From the NCBI RefSeq assembly GCF_900114845.1, contig NZ_FOUK01000004.1:1-64000 (forward strand): a stretch of DNA of 64,000 nucleotides, in the 5' to 3' direction. Each line of letters begins with the position of its first letter. Position 1 is the first letter of the stretch. The notes under the pieces are model-generated. The model had not been told where the DNA came from. It saw nothing but the letters and a program-made list of their open reading frames with translations, and made no database searches. This stretch comes from Pimelobacter simplex. GTDB taxonomy: Bacteria; Actinomycetota; Actinomycetes; Propionibacteriales; Nocardioidaceae. Positions 50,968 through 59,242 of this stretch are shown piece after piece. The translations under genes and the position numbers were made by a program.

Positions 50968-50989
50968 CCTGATATCAGACGCTATCAGG
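50968..50989. promoter_or_regulatory. Candidate VapB operator
   Basis: CCTGATA (50968) and TATCAGG (50983) are inverse copies with an 8-nt spacer, and TATCAG is also directly repeated 10 bp apart (50973 and 50983). TGATATCA at 50970 is itself palindromic. The site overlaps the vapB Shine-Dalgarno and touches the end of the ABC1 kinase gene. Confidence 0.5.
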
Positions 50990-50990
50990 C

Positions 50991-52961
50991 TCACTCCCGC
51001 CGCTGGAACAGCCGCACGACCACCCGCAGCGCGAGCGTCACCCCGCAGAACCCCAGCGCCAGCGCCAGCAGCCCGAACAGTGAGAGGTCGTCGGTCAGCC
51101 GCGGCCCGTTGTCGCTGAGGGCGAGCAGGACGGCGAGGACGCAGGCGGTGATGCCGAAGGCGGCGGCGAGGCCGTTGTTGATCTGGTCGCGGAGCCAGGC
51201 GCGGTCCTCGACGTCGCCGAAGGCACGGGTGCGGACGGTGAAGGTGCCGTCGCTGAGGGCGCCGGTGACGTTCTCGAGGCGCTCGGGGAGGCGGCGCGCG
51301 ATGGCGGCGACGACGCCGGCCTGGCTGGCGGCCTGGGCGGCGACGCGCTTCGGGGCGGCGAGGCGGCGCAGGAGGGTGGGGAGCTGGTCGCGCGCCGACG
51401 AGAGCAGGCTGTTGCTCGGGTCGAGGAGGGTGACGGCGGCCTCGACCGAGGTGAGGGTCCGGAATGCGGCGGCGACGTCGCCGGGGACACCGATCCCGTG
51501 GCGGCGCAGGACCGCGAAGATGCGCGCGAAGGTGTCTCCGCTGATGGTCGACTGCAGCTGGAGGGCGGCGATCTCGCGGCCGAGCTCGCGGCGCAGGAGG
51601 GGGACGTCGAGGTCGTCGGGGACGTCGAAGGCGAGCGTCATGGCGTCGACCGCGGAGACGGCGTCGTCGCTGAGGATCGCGAACAGCAGGAGCGCCAGGA
51701 GCTGGCGCGTCTCGCTGTCGAGGATGCCGACGGCGCCGAAGTCGAGCAGGCCGAGCCGGCCGTCGTCCAGGACCAGGATGTTGCCGGGGTGCAGGTCGGC
51801 GTGGAAGACACCGCTGACGAAGACGGTGTCGAGCAGCGCGGCGATCAGCGTCTCGGCCAGGTGGGCGCGGCGCTCGGCGTCGAGGCCCCCGACGGCGGCC
51901 TCGCCGGCCGACAGGGGGATGCCGTGCAGCCGCTCCATGACGAGCACGCGGCGGGTGCTGAGGCTGAGGTCGACGGCGGGGACGGCGATGTCGTCGCGGC
52001 CGCGGAGGGCGGCGGCGCCGGACGACGTGTTGCCGGCCTCGATGCGGTAGTCGAGCTCCTCGCGCAGCGACTGCGCGAGCCCGGCGGCGAGGCGGGAGAC
52101 CGCCATGTCCCGGGCCCACGGCCAGCGCTGCTCCGCCGTCCGGGCCAGGCGGAGCAGGATGTCGGTGTCGACCTCGACCTGGCGGCGGGCCTTGCTCCGC
52201 TGCACCTTGACGACGACCTGGCGGCCGTCGTGCGTGGTCGCGGTGTGCACCTGGGCCACCGAGGCCGCGGCGAGCGGGGCGACGTCGAAGGTCGCGAAGA
52301 GGGCGTCGGGCGGACCGCCGAGCTCGGCGGCGATCGTGGCGGCGACCTTCTCGTAGGGCTCGGGGTCGGCGTCCGACTGCAGGGTGGCGAGGGCGCGCGT
52401 GGTCTCGGCGGGCAGCAGGTCGTCGCGGGTGGCGAGGATCTGGCCCAGCTTGACGAAGGTGACCCCCGACTTGTTGAACACCGACGCCAGCGCCGGCCCG
52501 AAGGACGACGACGACGGCCCGCCGCGTAGCACCGCGCCCAGCCCCGAACCGGTCGCGGCCCGCCCGATCTGGAGGTAGCGCCGGGTCCGCCGGGCCCGCG
52601 CCCGCAGGCGGACGACGCTCTCGCTCGGCCCCGGCACCGTCCCCGACGGGACGAGCACCTCGAGCAGCATGACGACGGCCAGCGCGGCCGCGAACACCCA
52701 CAGGCAGCTGACCAGGAGGAAGGCGATCGCCGTCCCCTGGGACGTCGTCAGCTCGCCGCTCTCGGTGCCGACGCCGGCACCGACGGCGAGCTTGCCGGTG
52801 ACCGGAATCCCCACCAGCAGGGCGATCCACGCCACCAGGAGGGTGCGCACCCAGCCGACGCGGGCGCCGAGGATCCGCCGGATCACCGCGCCGAGGCCGG
52901 CGGCCAGCACGAGACTCGACACGAGCGTGTAGAACCACACCACCACTGCCACGGGCACCAC
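50991..52961 (-). CDS. ABC1/UbiB family atypical kinase
   Basis: A 656-aa membrane-associated protein of the AarF/UbiB/COQ8 family. Two N-terminal membrane helix groups are followed by the family core: the KxGQ-type motif KLGQILATRDDLLP, the Ala-rich loop AAASVAQVHTA, the Lys in VVVKVQR, HADLHPGN and LLDFGAVG. Two C-terminal membrane helices end the protein, as in UbiB. It probably acts as an ATPase in isoprenoid or quinone lipid metabolism. The start is uncertain: several GTG codons follow one another, and a leaderless start at 52952 (7 nt after TACGGT) is possible. Confidence 0.9.
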   Translation of the reverse strand: MVPVAVVVWFYTLVSSLVLAAGLGAVIRRILGARVGWVRTLLVAWIALLVGIPVTGKLAVGAGVGTESGELTTSQGTAIAFLLVSCLWVFAAALAVVMLLEVLVPSGTVPGPSESVVRLRARARRTRRYLQIGRAATGSGLGAVLRGGPSSSSFGPALASVFNKSGVTFVKLGQILATRDDLLPAETTRALATLQSDADPEPYEKVAATIAAELGGPPDALFATFDVAPLAAASVAQVHTATTHDGRQVVVKVQRSKARRQVEVDTDILLRLARTAEQRWPWARDMAVSRLAAGLAQSLREELDYRIEAGNTSSGAAALRGRDDIAVPAVDLSLSTRRVLVMERLHGIPLSAGEAAVGGLDAERRAHLAETLIAALLDTVFVSGVFHADLHPGNILVLDDGRLGLLDFGAVGILDSETRQLLALLLFAILSDDAVSAVDAMTLAFDVPDDLDVPLLRRELGREIAALQLQSTISGDTFARIFAVLRRHGIGVPGDVAAAFRTLTSVEAAVTLLDPSNSLLSSARDQLPTLLRRLAAPKRVAAQAASQAGVVAAIARRLPERLENVTGALSDGTFTVRTRAFGDVEDRAWLRDQINNGLAAAFGITACVLAVLLALSDNGPRLTDDLSLFGLLALALGFCGVTLALRVVVRLFQRRE

Positions 52962-53015
52962 CGTAGGGGAGATCGCGGCCGCTGCCGGGCGGCTCAGGGG
53001 TCGGCCAGGGAGCGG

Positions 53016-53540
53016 TCAGGGACGACCCAGGGAGATCACCGGCCCGACGAACCGCTCCACCAGCCGCCGCTCGTCCCCCTCGTCCCCGCCCGGCACGGTC
53101 AGCAGCGAGACGATCACCCGGACCAGCCACTGCGCGGCCTCGGCGTCGGGAACGACCGCCAGGCCGAGCGCGGCGACGACCTCGGAGTCGTGGGCGAGAC
53201 CGGCCGTGCGGCCGGCGTCGCCCGCGCGGAACCACGCGGCGAGCGTGGGCGTCGCGCGGACGTGGCGCAGTGCCGACAGCACGGCGTCGGTGAGCGAGCC
53301 CGAACCCGCGGTGTCGGCGGCGACGAGCGCCCCCACGTGGACCGCCTCGCGCTGCACGAACGCCCGCTGCAGCACGGTCCGGTCGGGGAAGTAGCGGTAG
53401 AGCGTGGCCCGCGAGCACCCCGCCGCGGTGGCGATCTCCCCCATCGCGACGGCGTCGACGCCCCGATCGGCGAAGAGCTCGCCGGCCGCGTCGAGGATGC
53501 GCTCCTCCGCCGCCGTGCGACGGTCGGCCCAGGCGCTCAC
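53016..53540 (-). CDS. TetR family transcriptional regulator
   Basis: A 174-aa regulator with a standard N-terminal helix-turn-helix (ERILDAAGELFADRGVDAVAMGEIATAAGCSRATLYRYFPDR) and a ligand-binding C-terminal domain. GTG start one base after the P450 stop codon, so P450 and regulator are one transcript and the regulator likely represses it through the palindrome over the P450 start. The ABC1 gene follows at 54 nt and may belong to the same unit. Confidence 0.9.
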   Translation of the reverse strand: MSAWADRRTAAEERILDAAGELFADRGVDAVAMGEIATAAGCSRATLYRYFPDRTVLQRAFVQREAVHVGALVAADTAGSGSLTDAVLSALRHVRATPTLAAWFRAGDAGRTAGLAHDSEVVAALGLAVVPDAEAAQWLVRVIVSLLTVPGGDEGDERRLVERFVGPVISLGRP

Positions 53541-53541
53541 C

Positions 53542-54750
53542 TCACGCCACCACCAGGGGGACCGAGAGCGGACGCCGTACGTAGGGGCCGGGCGCCCAGG
53601 TGACGGCGTCGAGGTCGATGGTGAAGTCGGGGATGCGGGCGAGCAGCTCCTGCAGCGCGACGGTGATCTGCAGCCGTGCGGCGGCCGCGCCGAGGCAGTG
53701 GTGGTGCCCCTGGCCGAAGCTGAGGATCTGGCTCGGGCGGCGCAGGACGTCGAGGGCGTCGGCGTCCGGCCCGTACTTGCGCGGGTCGCGGTTGCCGGCG
53801 CCGTAAAGCAGGAGCACCTTGCGGCCGGCGGGGATGACGGTGTCGTGCAGCGCGACGTCGCGCGTGGTGGTGCGCGCCAGCCCCTGGACCGGGGACGTGA
53901 GCCGGAGGAACTCCTCGACGGCGTCGGGCACCAGGTCCGGCTCGGCGGCGAGGAGGGCGCGCTGGTCGGGGCGCCCGGCGAGCAGCTGGACCGCACCGCC
54001 GAGCGCGCCGGTCGAGGTGTCGTTGCCGCCGGCCACCATGGTGAAGACGAAGGCGAGGATCGCCAGCAGGTCGACGTCGGCCTGGACGAGCTGCGAGACC
54101 GTGTCGTCGCCCGGGTCGCGGCGCCGGTGCTCGGCGAGGGTGGTGAAGTAGCCCATCATCTCGACCGTCGCGGCGGCCGCGTCGTCGGCGGCGGCGATGC
54201 CTCCGTCGGCCGCATTGGCCGCGACGATGGCGCCGCTCCAGTCGTCGAACCGGCCCTGGTCGTCGGGCGGGACGCCGAGGTAGTGGCCCACGACCAGGCT
54301 CGGCAGCGGCTTGAACAGCTCGGCGACGACGTCCCCGCCGCCGGCCGCGCGGAGCCGGTCGAGCCGCTCGACGACGAACGCCCGCACAGCCGGCTCGACG
54401 TCGCGCACCTGGCGCGGGGTGAACCCGCGCGCGACGAGCTTGCGGAAGGTGGTGTGGACCGGCGGGTCGGTCATCACGAACGGCGGGTTGTCGGCCAGGC
54501 CGATGCGCTCGAGCTCGTCGTACTCGACGGTGAGCCCGGCCGCGCTGGAGTAGGTCGCCGTGTCGACCGCCGCGGCGAGGACGTCGGCATGGCGCGAGAG
54601 CACGTAGTGGTCGTGCTCGGGGTGCCGCGCGGGGACGACGTGGTGGACCGGGTCGTGGTCGCGCAGCCAGGCGTACCCGGGCCACGGGTCGCGCCAGGCG
54701 GCGCCTCCTCCGGGACGGTAGCCATAGCCATGAGACAGATCAGCCGACAT
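53542..54750 (-). CDS. Cytochrome P450 (TetR-linked)
   Basis: A 402-aa soluble class I cytochrome P450 monooxygenase. Visible motifs: I-helix AGGNDTSTGALGG, K-helix EXXR in EEFLRLTSPV, and the haem loop FGQGHHHCLG with the axial Cys. PPVHTTFRKLVARGFTP is the conserved C-helix region. No ferredoxin gene is adjacent, so redox partners come from elsewhere. The substrate is unknown. A 24-bp imperfect palindrome covers the start codon. Confidence 0.93.
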   Translation of the reverse strand: MSADLSHGYGYRPGGGAAWRDPWPGYAWLRDHDPVHHVVPARHPEHDHYVLSRHADVLAAAVDTATYSSAAGLTVEYDELERIGLADNPPFVMTDPPVHTTFRKLVARGFTPRQVRDVEPAVRAFVVERLDRLRAAGGGDVVAELFKPLPSLVVGHYLGVPPDDQGRFDDWSGAIVAANAADGGIAAADDAAAATVEMMGYFTTLAEHRRRDPGDDTVSQLVQADVDLLAILAFVFTMVAGGNDTSTGALGGAVQLLAGRPDQRALLAAEPDLVPDAVEEFLRLTSPVQGLARTTTRDVALHDTVIPAGRKVLLLYGAGNRDPRKYGPDADALDVLRRPSQILSFGQGHHHCLGAAAARLQITVALQELLARIPDFTIDLDAVTWAPGPYVRRPLSVPLVVA

Positions 54751-54784
54751 GTCTCAACAATGAGACATGTCGGCCGATCTGTCT
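54733..54784. promoter_or_regulatory. Large palindrome over the P450 start: candidate TetR operator
   Basis: Arms 54733-54756 and 54761-54784 pair over 24 bp with one mismatch and a 4-nt loop. Each arm contains the palindrome GACATGTC (54746 and 54764), 18 bp apart. It includes the P450 start codon. It could also form a hairpin that ends the dps message. Confidence 0.65.
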
Positions 54785-54811
54785 AGTGCTTCTCGTGACG
54801 CGTCAGCCGAC

Positions 54812-55345
54812 TCAGACGACGATCGCCTCCGGCACCGAGGCCCCCGGCGTCCGGCGCTCGGCGTCGGTCAGCCAGGCGAGCTGCTCGATGCGCTCGATGA
54901 TCGTGTGCAGCAGGTCGGCGGTCGTCGGGTCGGCCGCGTCGACCTCGTCGTGGACCCGGCGGGCGGTGCCGGCGACGGCGTAGAGCGAGGCCACGATGGC
55001 GTCGATCACGGCACCGGTCTCGACCTCACCGCCGGGGAAGGCGGGGAGGCTGGACTGGGCGGCGGTCCGCGCCGAGGTGCCGTCGGGGACGACGTACAGG
55101 GCGCGCATCCGCTCCGCGACGTCGTCGGTGAAGGTGCGCGCGGCATCGACGATCTCGTCGAGCTGCAGGTGCAGGTCGCGGAAGTTGGGGCCGACGGCGT
55201 TCCAGTGGGCCTGCTTGCCCTGGAGCGCGAGGTCGTTGAGGTCGACGAGGACCTGCTGGAGGTGACCGGCGAGCTGCTCGTCGGCGCGGAAGGCGGGGTG
55301 CGAGACGTGCTGGCGGGTGCGGTGCTGGGTCGCGGTGGCGGCCAT
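54812..55345 (-). CDS. dps: Dps family DNA-binding ferritin-like protein
   Basis: A 177-aa Dps protein that stores iron, detoxifies peroxide and may compact DNA. The ferroxidase residues are in LALQGKQAHWNAVGPNFRDLHLQLDEIVD. The N-terminal tail contains several His, Arg and Gln residues suitable for DNA binding. ATG at 55345 chosen for its GGGAG and because homology begins soon after; a start 45 nt upstream is less likely. An imperfect dyad 56-76 nt upstream may bind a redox or iron regulator. Confidence 0.93.
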   Translation of the reverse strand: MAATATQHRTRQHVSHPAFRADEQLAGHLQQVLVDLNDLALQGKQAHWNAVGPNFRDLHLQLDEIVDAARTFTDDVAERMRALYVVPDGTSARTAAQSSLPAFPGGEVETGAVIDAIVASLYAVAGTARRVHDEVDAADPTTADLLHTIIERIEQLAWLTDAERRTPGASVPEAIVV

Positions 55346-55400
55346 GGAGGGTGCTCCCTTTCGTTCGTTCTCTGGTTCGGTGACCCCCACCTTGCCACCT

Positions 55401-55421
55401 TTTCTTGAACCGTTCCAGGAA
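55401..55421. promoter_or_regulatory. Imperfect dyad upstream of dps
   Basis: TTTCTTGAAC (55401-55410) and GTTCCAGGAA (55412-55421) are inverse copies with two mismatches about a single central base, in an AT-richer patch between dps and the ABC exporter operon. Could control either. Confidence 0.3.
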
Positions 55422-55542
55422 AGCGAGCCTTGCCTCAGTTGTGCCGGGAACCGCCTCCCGGCGATGAGTTCCGGTGTCGGCGCCGGTCTCTAGGGTGCGA
55501 CGAACAGGGCATCCGAGAGGCACGAGGGGACGCAGGACGACG

Positions 55543-56517
55543 ATGAGCGAACCGATGATCCGCGCGACCGGACTGGTCAAGCGCTACAAGGACGTCGAGG
55601 CCCTGGCCGGCCTCGACCTGGCCGTGCCCGAGGGCAAGGTGCTGGCCCTGCTGGGGCCCAACGGCGCCGGCAAGACCACCGCCGTCCGCTGCCTGACCAC
55701 GCTGCTCAAGCCCGACGAGGGGACGGCGTCCGTGGCCGGCGTCGACGTGCTCGCGGAGCCCGCGGCGGCCAAGGCGAAGATCGGCCTGTCGGGCCAGTAC
55801 GCCGCGGTCGACGAGCACCTGACGGCGTACGAGAACCTGGTGATGATCGGCCGGCTCTACCACCTCGGCCGGCAGCGGGCCCGGGCCCGCGCGCAGGAGC
55901 TGCTCGAGCGCTTCGACCTCACCGAGTTCGCCGGCCGCCCCACCAAGACCTACTCCGGCGGCCAGCGCCGGCGCCTCGACCTGGCCGGCGCCCTGGTCGC
56001 CGCGCCGCCGGTGATCGTGCTCGACGAGCCGACCACCGGGCTCGACCCGCGCAGCCGCCAGCTCATGTGGGACGTCATCCGCGAGCTGGTCGGCGAGGGC
56101 GCCACGCTGCTGCTGACCACCCAGTACCTCGAGGAGGCCGACGTCCTCGCCGACGACATCGTCGTCATCGACCACGGCCGCCAGATCGCGCACGGCACCG
56201 CCGACGAGCTCAAGGCCCAGACCGGCGGCCAGCGGATCGAGGTCGTGCTCACCAGCACCGCCGACACCGAGACCGCCTCCGCGATCCTCAACGAGGTCGC
56301 GGTCGGCGAGGTCCAGGTCGCTGCCGGCGGCCGCGAGCTGGCCGCCGCCGTCGGCGACGAGGCCGCGAGCGACCTGCTGCGCGTCCTCCAGGGCTTCGAG
56401 CGCGAGGCCGTCAAGGTCCTCGACGTCGGGCTGCGCCGGCCCACCCTCGACGACGTCTTCCTCAGCCTGACCGGGCACGACAGCAGCGAGAACGAGAGCA
56501 CGGAGGCCGTGAAGTGA
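55543..56517 (+). CDS. DrrA-type ABC exporter ATPase
   Basis: A 324-aa ATPase of the daunorubicin-resistance family. Walker A is GPNGAGKTT, signature YSGGQRRR, Walker B VIVLDEPTTGLDP, His-switch TTQYLEEAD; the C-terminal DrrA domain (about 240-324) includes RRPTLDDVFLSLTG. ATG chosen after AGGA; a TAGGGT box at 55491 may be the -10, giving a leader of about 45 nt. It overlaps its permease partner by 4 nt. Probably exports a hydrophobic compound or lipid. Confidence 0.94.
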   Translation: MSEPMIRATGLVKRYKDVEALAGLDLAVPEGKVLALLGPNGAGKTTAVRCLTTLLKPDEGTASVAGVDVLAEPAAAKAKIGLSGQYAAVDEHLTAYENLVMIGRLYHLGRQRARARAQELLERFDLTEFAGRPTKTYSGGQRRRLDLAGALVAAPPVIVLDEPTTGLDPRSRQLMWDVIRELVGEGATLLLTTQYLEEADVLADDIVVIDHGRQIAHGTADELKAQTGGQRIEVVLTSTADTETASAILNEVAVGEVQVAAGGRELAAAVGDEAASDLLRVLQGFEREAVKVLDVGLRRPTLDDVFLSLTGHDSSENESTEAVK

Positions 56518-57314
56518 GCACCATGACGCAGGCCGTCAACGACGGCTGGGTGGTCGCCCAGCGCAACCTCATCAAGATCGTGCGGGTGCCGGAGATCCTG
56601 GTCTTCGTCCTCGTCAGCCCGATCATGTTCGTGCTGCTGTTCGCCTACGTCTTCGGCGGCGCGATCGACACCCCCGGCGTCAACTACCGCGAGTGGCTGA
56701 TCGCCGGCATCTTCGGCCAGACCATCGTGTTCGGCGCGACCTTCACCGGCGCCGGCCTCGCCGAGGACATGCAGAAGGGCATCATCGACCGCTTCCGGTC
56801 GCTGCCGATGTCCAACTCCGCCGTGCTCGTCGGGCGGACGTCGTCCGACGTCGTCTACAACGTGCTCTCGCTCATCATCATGGCGCTGACCGGCCTGATC
56901 GTCGGCTGGCGCATCCGCGAGGGCTTCCTCGACGCGCTCGCCGGCTTCGCGCTGCTGCTCGTCTTCGGCTACGCGATCAGCTGGGTGATGGCGTGGGTCG
57001 GGCTGATGGTGCCGAGCGTCGAGGTGATCAACAACGCCTCGTTCATCGTGATCATGCCGCTGACCTTCGTCTCCAACGCGTTCGTGCCGACCAAGGACTT
57101 CAACAGCGTGCTCAAGCCGGTGGTGGAGTGGAACCCGGTCTCGGCGGTCACCCAGGCCAGCCGCGACCTGTTCGGCAACACCGGCGTCGGGCCAGGATCG
57201 GAGGCGTGGTCGCTGCAGCACCCGATCGCCTACACGCTGATCTGGGTGGTCGGGATCATCGCCGTCTTCGCGCCGCTCGCGGTGCGCCAGTACCGGATCG
57301 CGGCCAGTCGCTGA
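56514..57314 (+). CDS. DrrB-type ABC-2 exporter permease
   Basis: A 266-aa membrane protein with six helices of the ABC-2 class. The family motif GIIDRFRSLPMSNSAVLVGR is present, as is the late NPVSAVTQASRDLFGN segment of DrrB proteins. GTG start overlaps the ATPase stop (GTGA); an ATG three codons on is an alternative. Forms the membrane part of the exporter with the preceding gene. The substrate is unknown. Confidence 0.93.
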   Translation: MSTMTQAVNDGWVVAQRNLIKIVRVPEILVFVLVSPIMFVLLFAYVFGGAIDTPGVNYREWLIAGIFGQTIVFGATFTGAGLAEDMQKGIIDRFRSLPMSNSAVLVGRTSSDVVYNVLSLIIMALTGLIVGWRIREGFLDALAGFALLLVFGYAISWVMAWVGLMVPSVEVINNASFIVIMPLTFVSNAFVPTKDFNSVLKPVVEWNPVSAVTQASRDLFGNTGVGPGSEAWSLQHPIAYTLIWVVGIIAVFAPLAVRQYRIAASR

Positions 57315-57318
57315 CCCC

Positions 57319-57347
57319 TTGACCTCCTGAGAAGGGCAACCTAACCT
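57319..57347 (+). promoter_or_regulatory. Housekeeping-type promoter of the secreted Cys-rich protein
   Basis: TTGACC (57319-57324), 17-nt spacer, TAACCT (57342-57347). A GGGAGG at 57366-57371 lies 9 nt before the ATG at 57381. This is the clearest two-box promoter in the window. Confidence 0.65.
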
Positions 57348-57380
57348 CGGCGGCCCACCTATCTCGGGAGGACAAGACCC

Positions 57381-57836
57381 ATGCTCAAACGACTGCTCTG
57401 CGTCTGCTTGCTCGCCGGAACGCTCCTGGTTCCCGTCGACAACGCCCTGCTCGGTGCCACGCCCGCCAGCGCCGCCTGCAAGCCCTCGGCGACGGGGAAC
57501 CTGCACTGGTCGAAGGGGAAACCGGGCAAGACCTGGACCGGCGCGACCATCTCCTGCAAGAAGAAGACCTGGCACCGAGCCTGCGCCATCGTCTGGTACC
57601 ACACGGCGTTGGCCTCACGGCCCGAGAAGTCGAAGTGCGTCAACCTCAAGGCCACGGTCAAGCAGGCCTGGCGCTCGCCCAGCGCGAAGTGCGTGCCCGG
57701 CCAGTTCCAGGGCTACCTCTACATCTACGAGAAGAAGAACGGGAAGTACCGGGTGGTGCACACGATGGTCACCCGGAACCTCGACGGCACGGCAGGGTGC
57801 CCGACCTCCGGCAGGACGCCGCTCAAGAAGGCCTGA
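57381..57836 (+). CDS. Small secreted six-cysteine protein, unknown function
   Basis: A 151-aa exported protein with a clear signal peptide (LLCVCLLAGTLLVPV, cleavage after PASA). The mature part, about 118 residues, is basic and contains six Cys, probably three disulfides, with Lys/Trp-rich segments (WSKGKPGKTWTG, YEKKNGKYRVV). It has its own strong promoter and ribosome-binding site. I do not recognise the family. A small cell-wall binding protein, inhibitor or bacteriocin-like protein is possible but not shown. Confidence 0.7.
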   Translation: MLKRLLCVCLLAGTLLVPVDNALLGATPASAACKPSATGNLHWSKGKPGKTWTGATISCKKKTWHRACAIVWYHTALASRPEKSKCVNLKATVKQAWRSPSAKCVPGQFQGYLYIYEKKNGKYRVVHTMVTRNLDGTAGCPTSGRTPLKKA

Positions 57837-57863
57837 CGCCGGGCACCGGCCGGGCGGATCGAC

Positions 57864-59240
57864 TCAGATCCGCTCGGCCAGCCTGCGCGCCGCGATCTGC
57901 AGCGCGTCCCACACGGTCGCGAACGGCGGCGCGTAGGCGAGGTCCATGCCGGCCAGGTCGTCGACGTCGAGGCCGCCCCACAGGGCGGCGGCCGCGGCGT
58001 CGATCCGCTTGCCGGCGCCGGGACCGCCGACGATCTGGATCCCCAGCAGGCGTCGGGTACGGCGGTCGGCGAGCACCTTGGTCGCGATCGGCTCGGCCTC
58101 GGGCATGTAGCCGCTGGCGGTGGTGCCCTCGGTGACGAGCGAGGTGACGTCGTACCCGGCGGCGGTGGCCTCGGCCGTGCTGAGCCCGGTCCGGGAGATC
58201 TCCAGGTGGACGTCGCCCGCGACGAAGCGGGTGATCGCGGTGCCGGTGGCGCCACCGAAGCGGCGGTCGCCGCCGAGGAGGTTGTCGCCGACGATCCGGC
58301 CGAGCTTGTTGGCGTGGGTGCCCAGGGGGAGGAAGGCGCGGGCGCCGGAGATCCGGTGCTCGACCTCGCAGCAGTCGCCGGCCGCCCAGAGGTGGGGGCC
58401 GATCCGGCCGCCCGGGTCGGGGAGGTAGCCGCCCGCCTCGCCGAGCGGGAGACCCGCGGCCGCACCGAGGGCGGTGGCGGGCTCGACGCCGAGGGCGAGC
58501 ACGACGAGGGCCGCGTCGAGGCGTTCGCCCGAGTCGAGGACGACGCCGCGGACCCGGCCGTCGCCGCCGCCCTCCGTGACGAGCCGGTCGACCGTGTGCC
58601 TCGTGCGCAGCGTGACGCCGGCCGCCGTCATCGCCTTCTCGATCCGCTCGCCCTGGTCGGGGTCGAGCGAGCCCATCACCCCGCTCCGGGTGACCAGCGT
58701 CGTGCGGAACCCGCGTCGGACGAGGGCCTCGGCCATCTCGACGCCGATGTAGCCGCCGCCCACGACGACCGCGGGCCCGTCGGCCGCGACGAGCAGGTCG
58801 AGCCAGACCGCGCCGTCGTCGAGGTTCTTCACCGGGTGCACGCCGGGGACCAGACCGCCCTCCGGCGGCCGCGCCCAGACCGGCACGATGGGCATCGCGC
58901 CGGTGGCGAGCACCAGCTCGTCGTAGGGCACCTCGCCGGGGCCGGTCACCCCGTCGTACCGGACGACGCGGTCGTCGGTGTCGATCGCGACCGCTCGTGC
59001 GCCGAGGCGCAGGTCGAGGCCCGCGGCGCGGTGCTCGACGGCGGTCCGGGCGACGAGGTCGTCGCCGCTCGCGACGTCGCCGGCGATCCAGTACGGGATC
59101 CCGCACGCCGAGTACGACGTGTGCCCGGTCGCCTCCAGCACGGTGATCGTCACGTCCCGGCCGGCCGCCCGGGCCGCCCGCAGCGCCGTGTGGGCGGCGC
59201 TCATCCCCGCGGCGTCACCGCCGACGACCACGATCCGCAT
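57864..59240 (-). CDS. CoA-disulfide-reductase-like FAD/NAD(P) oxidoreductase
   Basis: A 458-aa flavoprotein of the pyridine nucleotide-disulfide reductase class. FAD-binding GGDAAGMSAA, a single redox Cys in SYSACGIPYWIAGD (as in CoA-disulfide reductase and NADH oxidase), the NAD(P) site VVVGGGYIGVEMAEAL, the FAD motif LWAAGDCCEVEH, and a C-terminal dimerisation domain (YAPPFATVWDALQIAARR). Substrate could be CoA disulfide, a per/polysulfide or oxygen. The P450 gene ends 2 nt upstream, so it might alternatively serve as a reductase for that P450. Confidence 0.88.
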   Translation of the reverse strand: MRIVVVGGDAAGMSAAHTALRAARAAGRDVTITVLEATGHTSYSACGIPYWIAGDVASGDDLVARTAVEHRAAGLDLRLGARAVAIDTDDRVVRYDGVTGPGEVPYDELVLATGAMPIVPVWARPPEGGLVPGVHPVKNLDDGAVWLDLLVAADGPAVVVGGGYIGVEMAEALVRRGFRTTLVTRSGVMGSLDPDQGERIEKAMTAAGVTLRTRHTVDRLVTEGGGDGRVRGVVLDSGERLDAALVVLALGVEPATALGAAAGLPLGEAGGYLPDPGGRIGPHLWAAGDCCEVEHRISGARAFLPLGTHANKLGRIVGDNLLGGDRRFGGATGTAITRFVAGDVHLEISRTGLSTAEATAAGYDVTSLVTEGTTASGYMPEAEPIATKVLADRRTRRLLGIQIVGGPGAGKRIDAAAAALWGGLDVDDLAGMDLAYAPPFATVWDALQIAARRLAERI

Positions 59241-59242
59241 GA

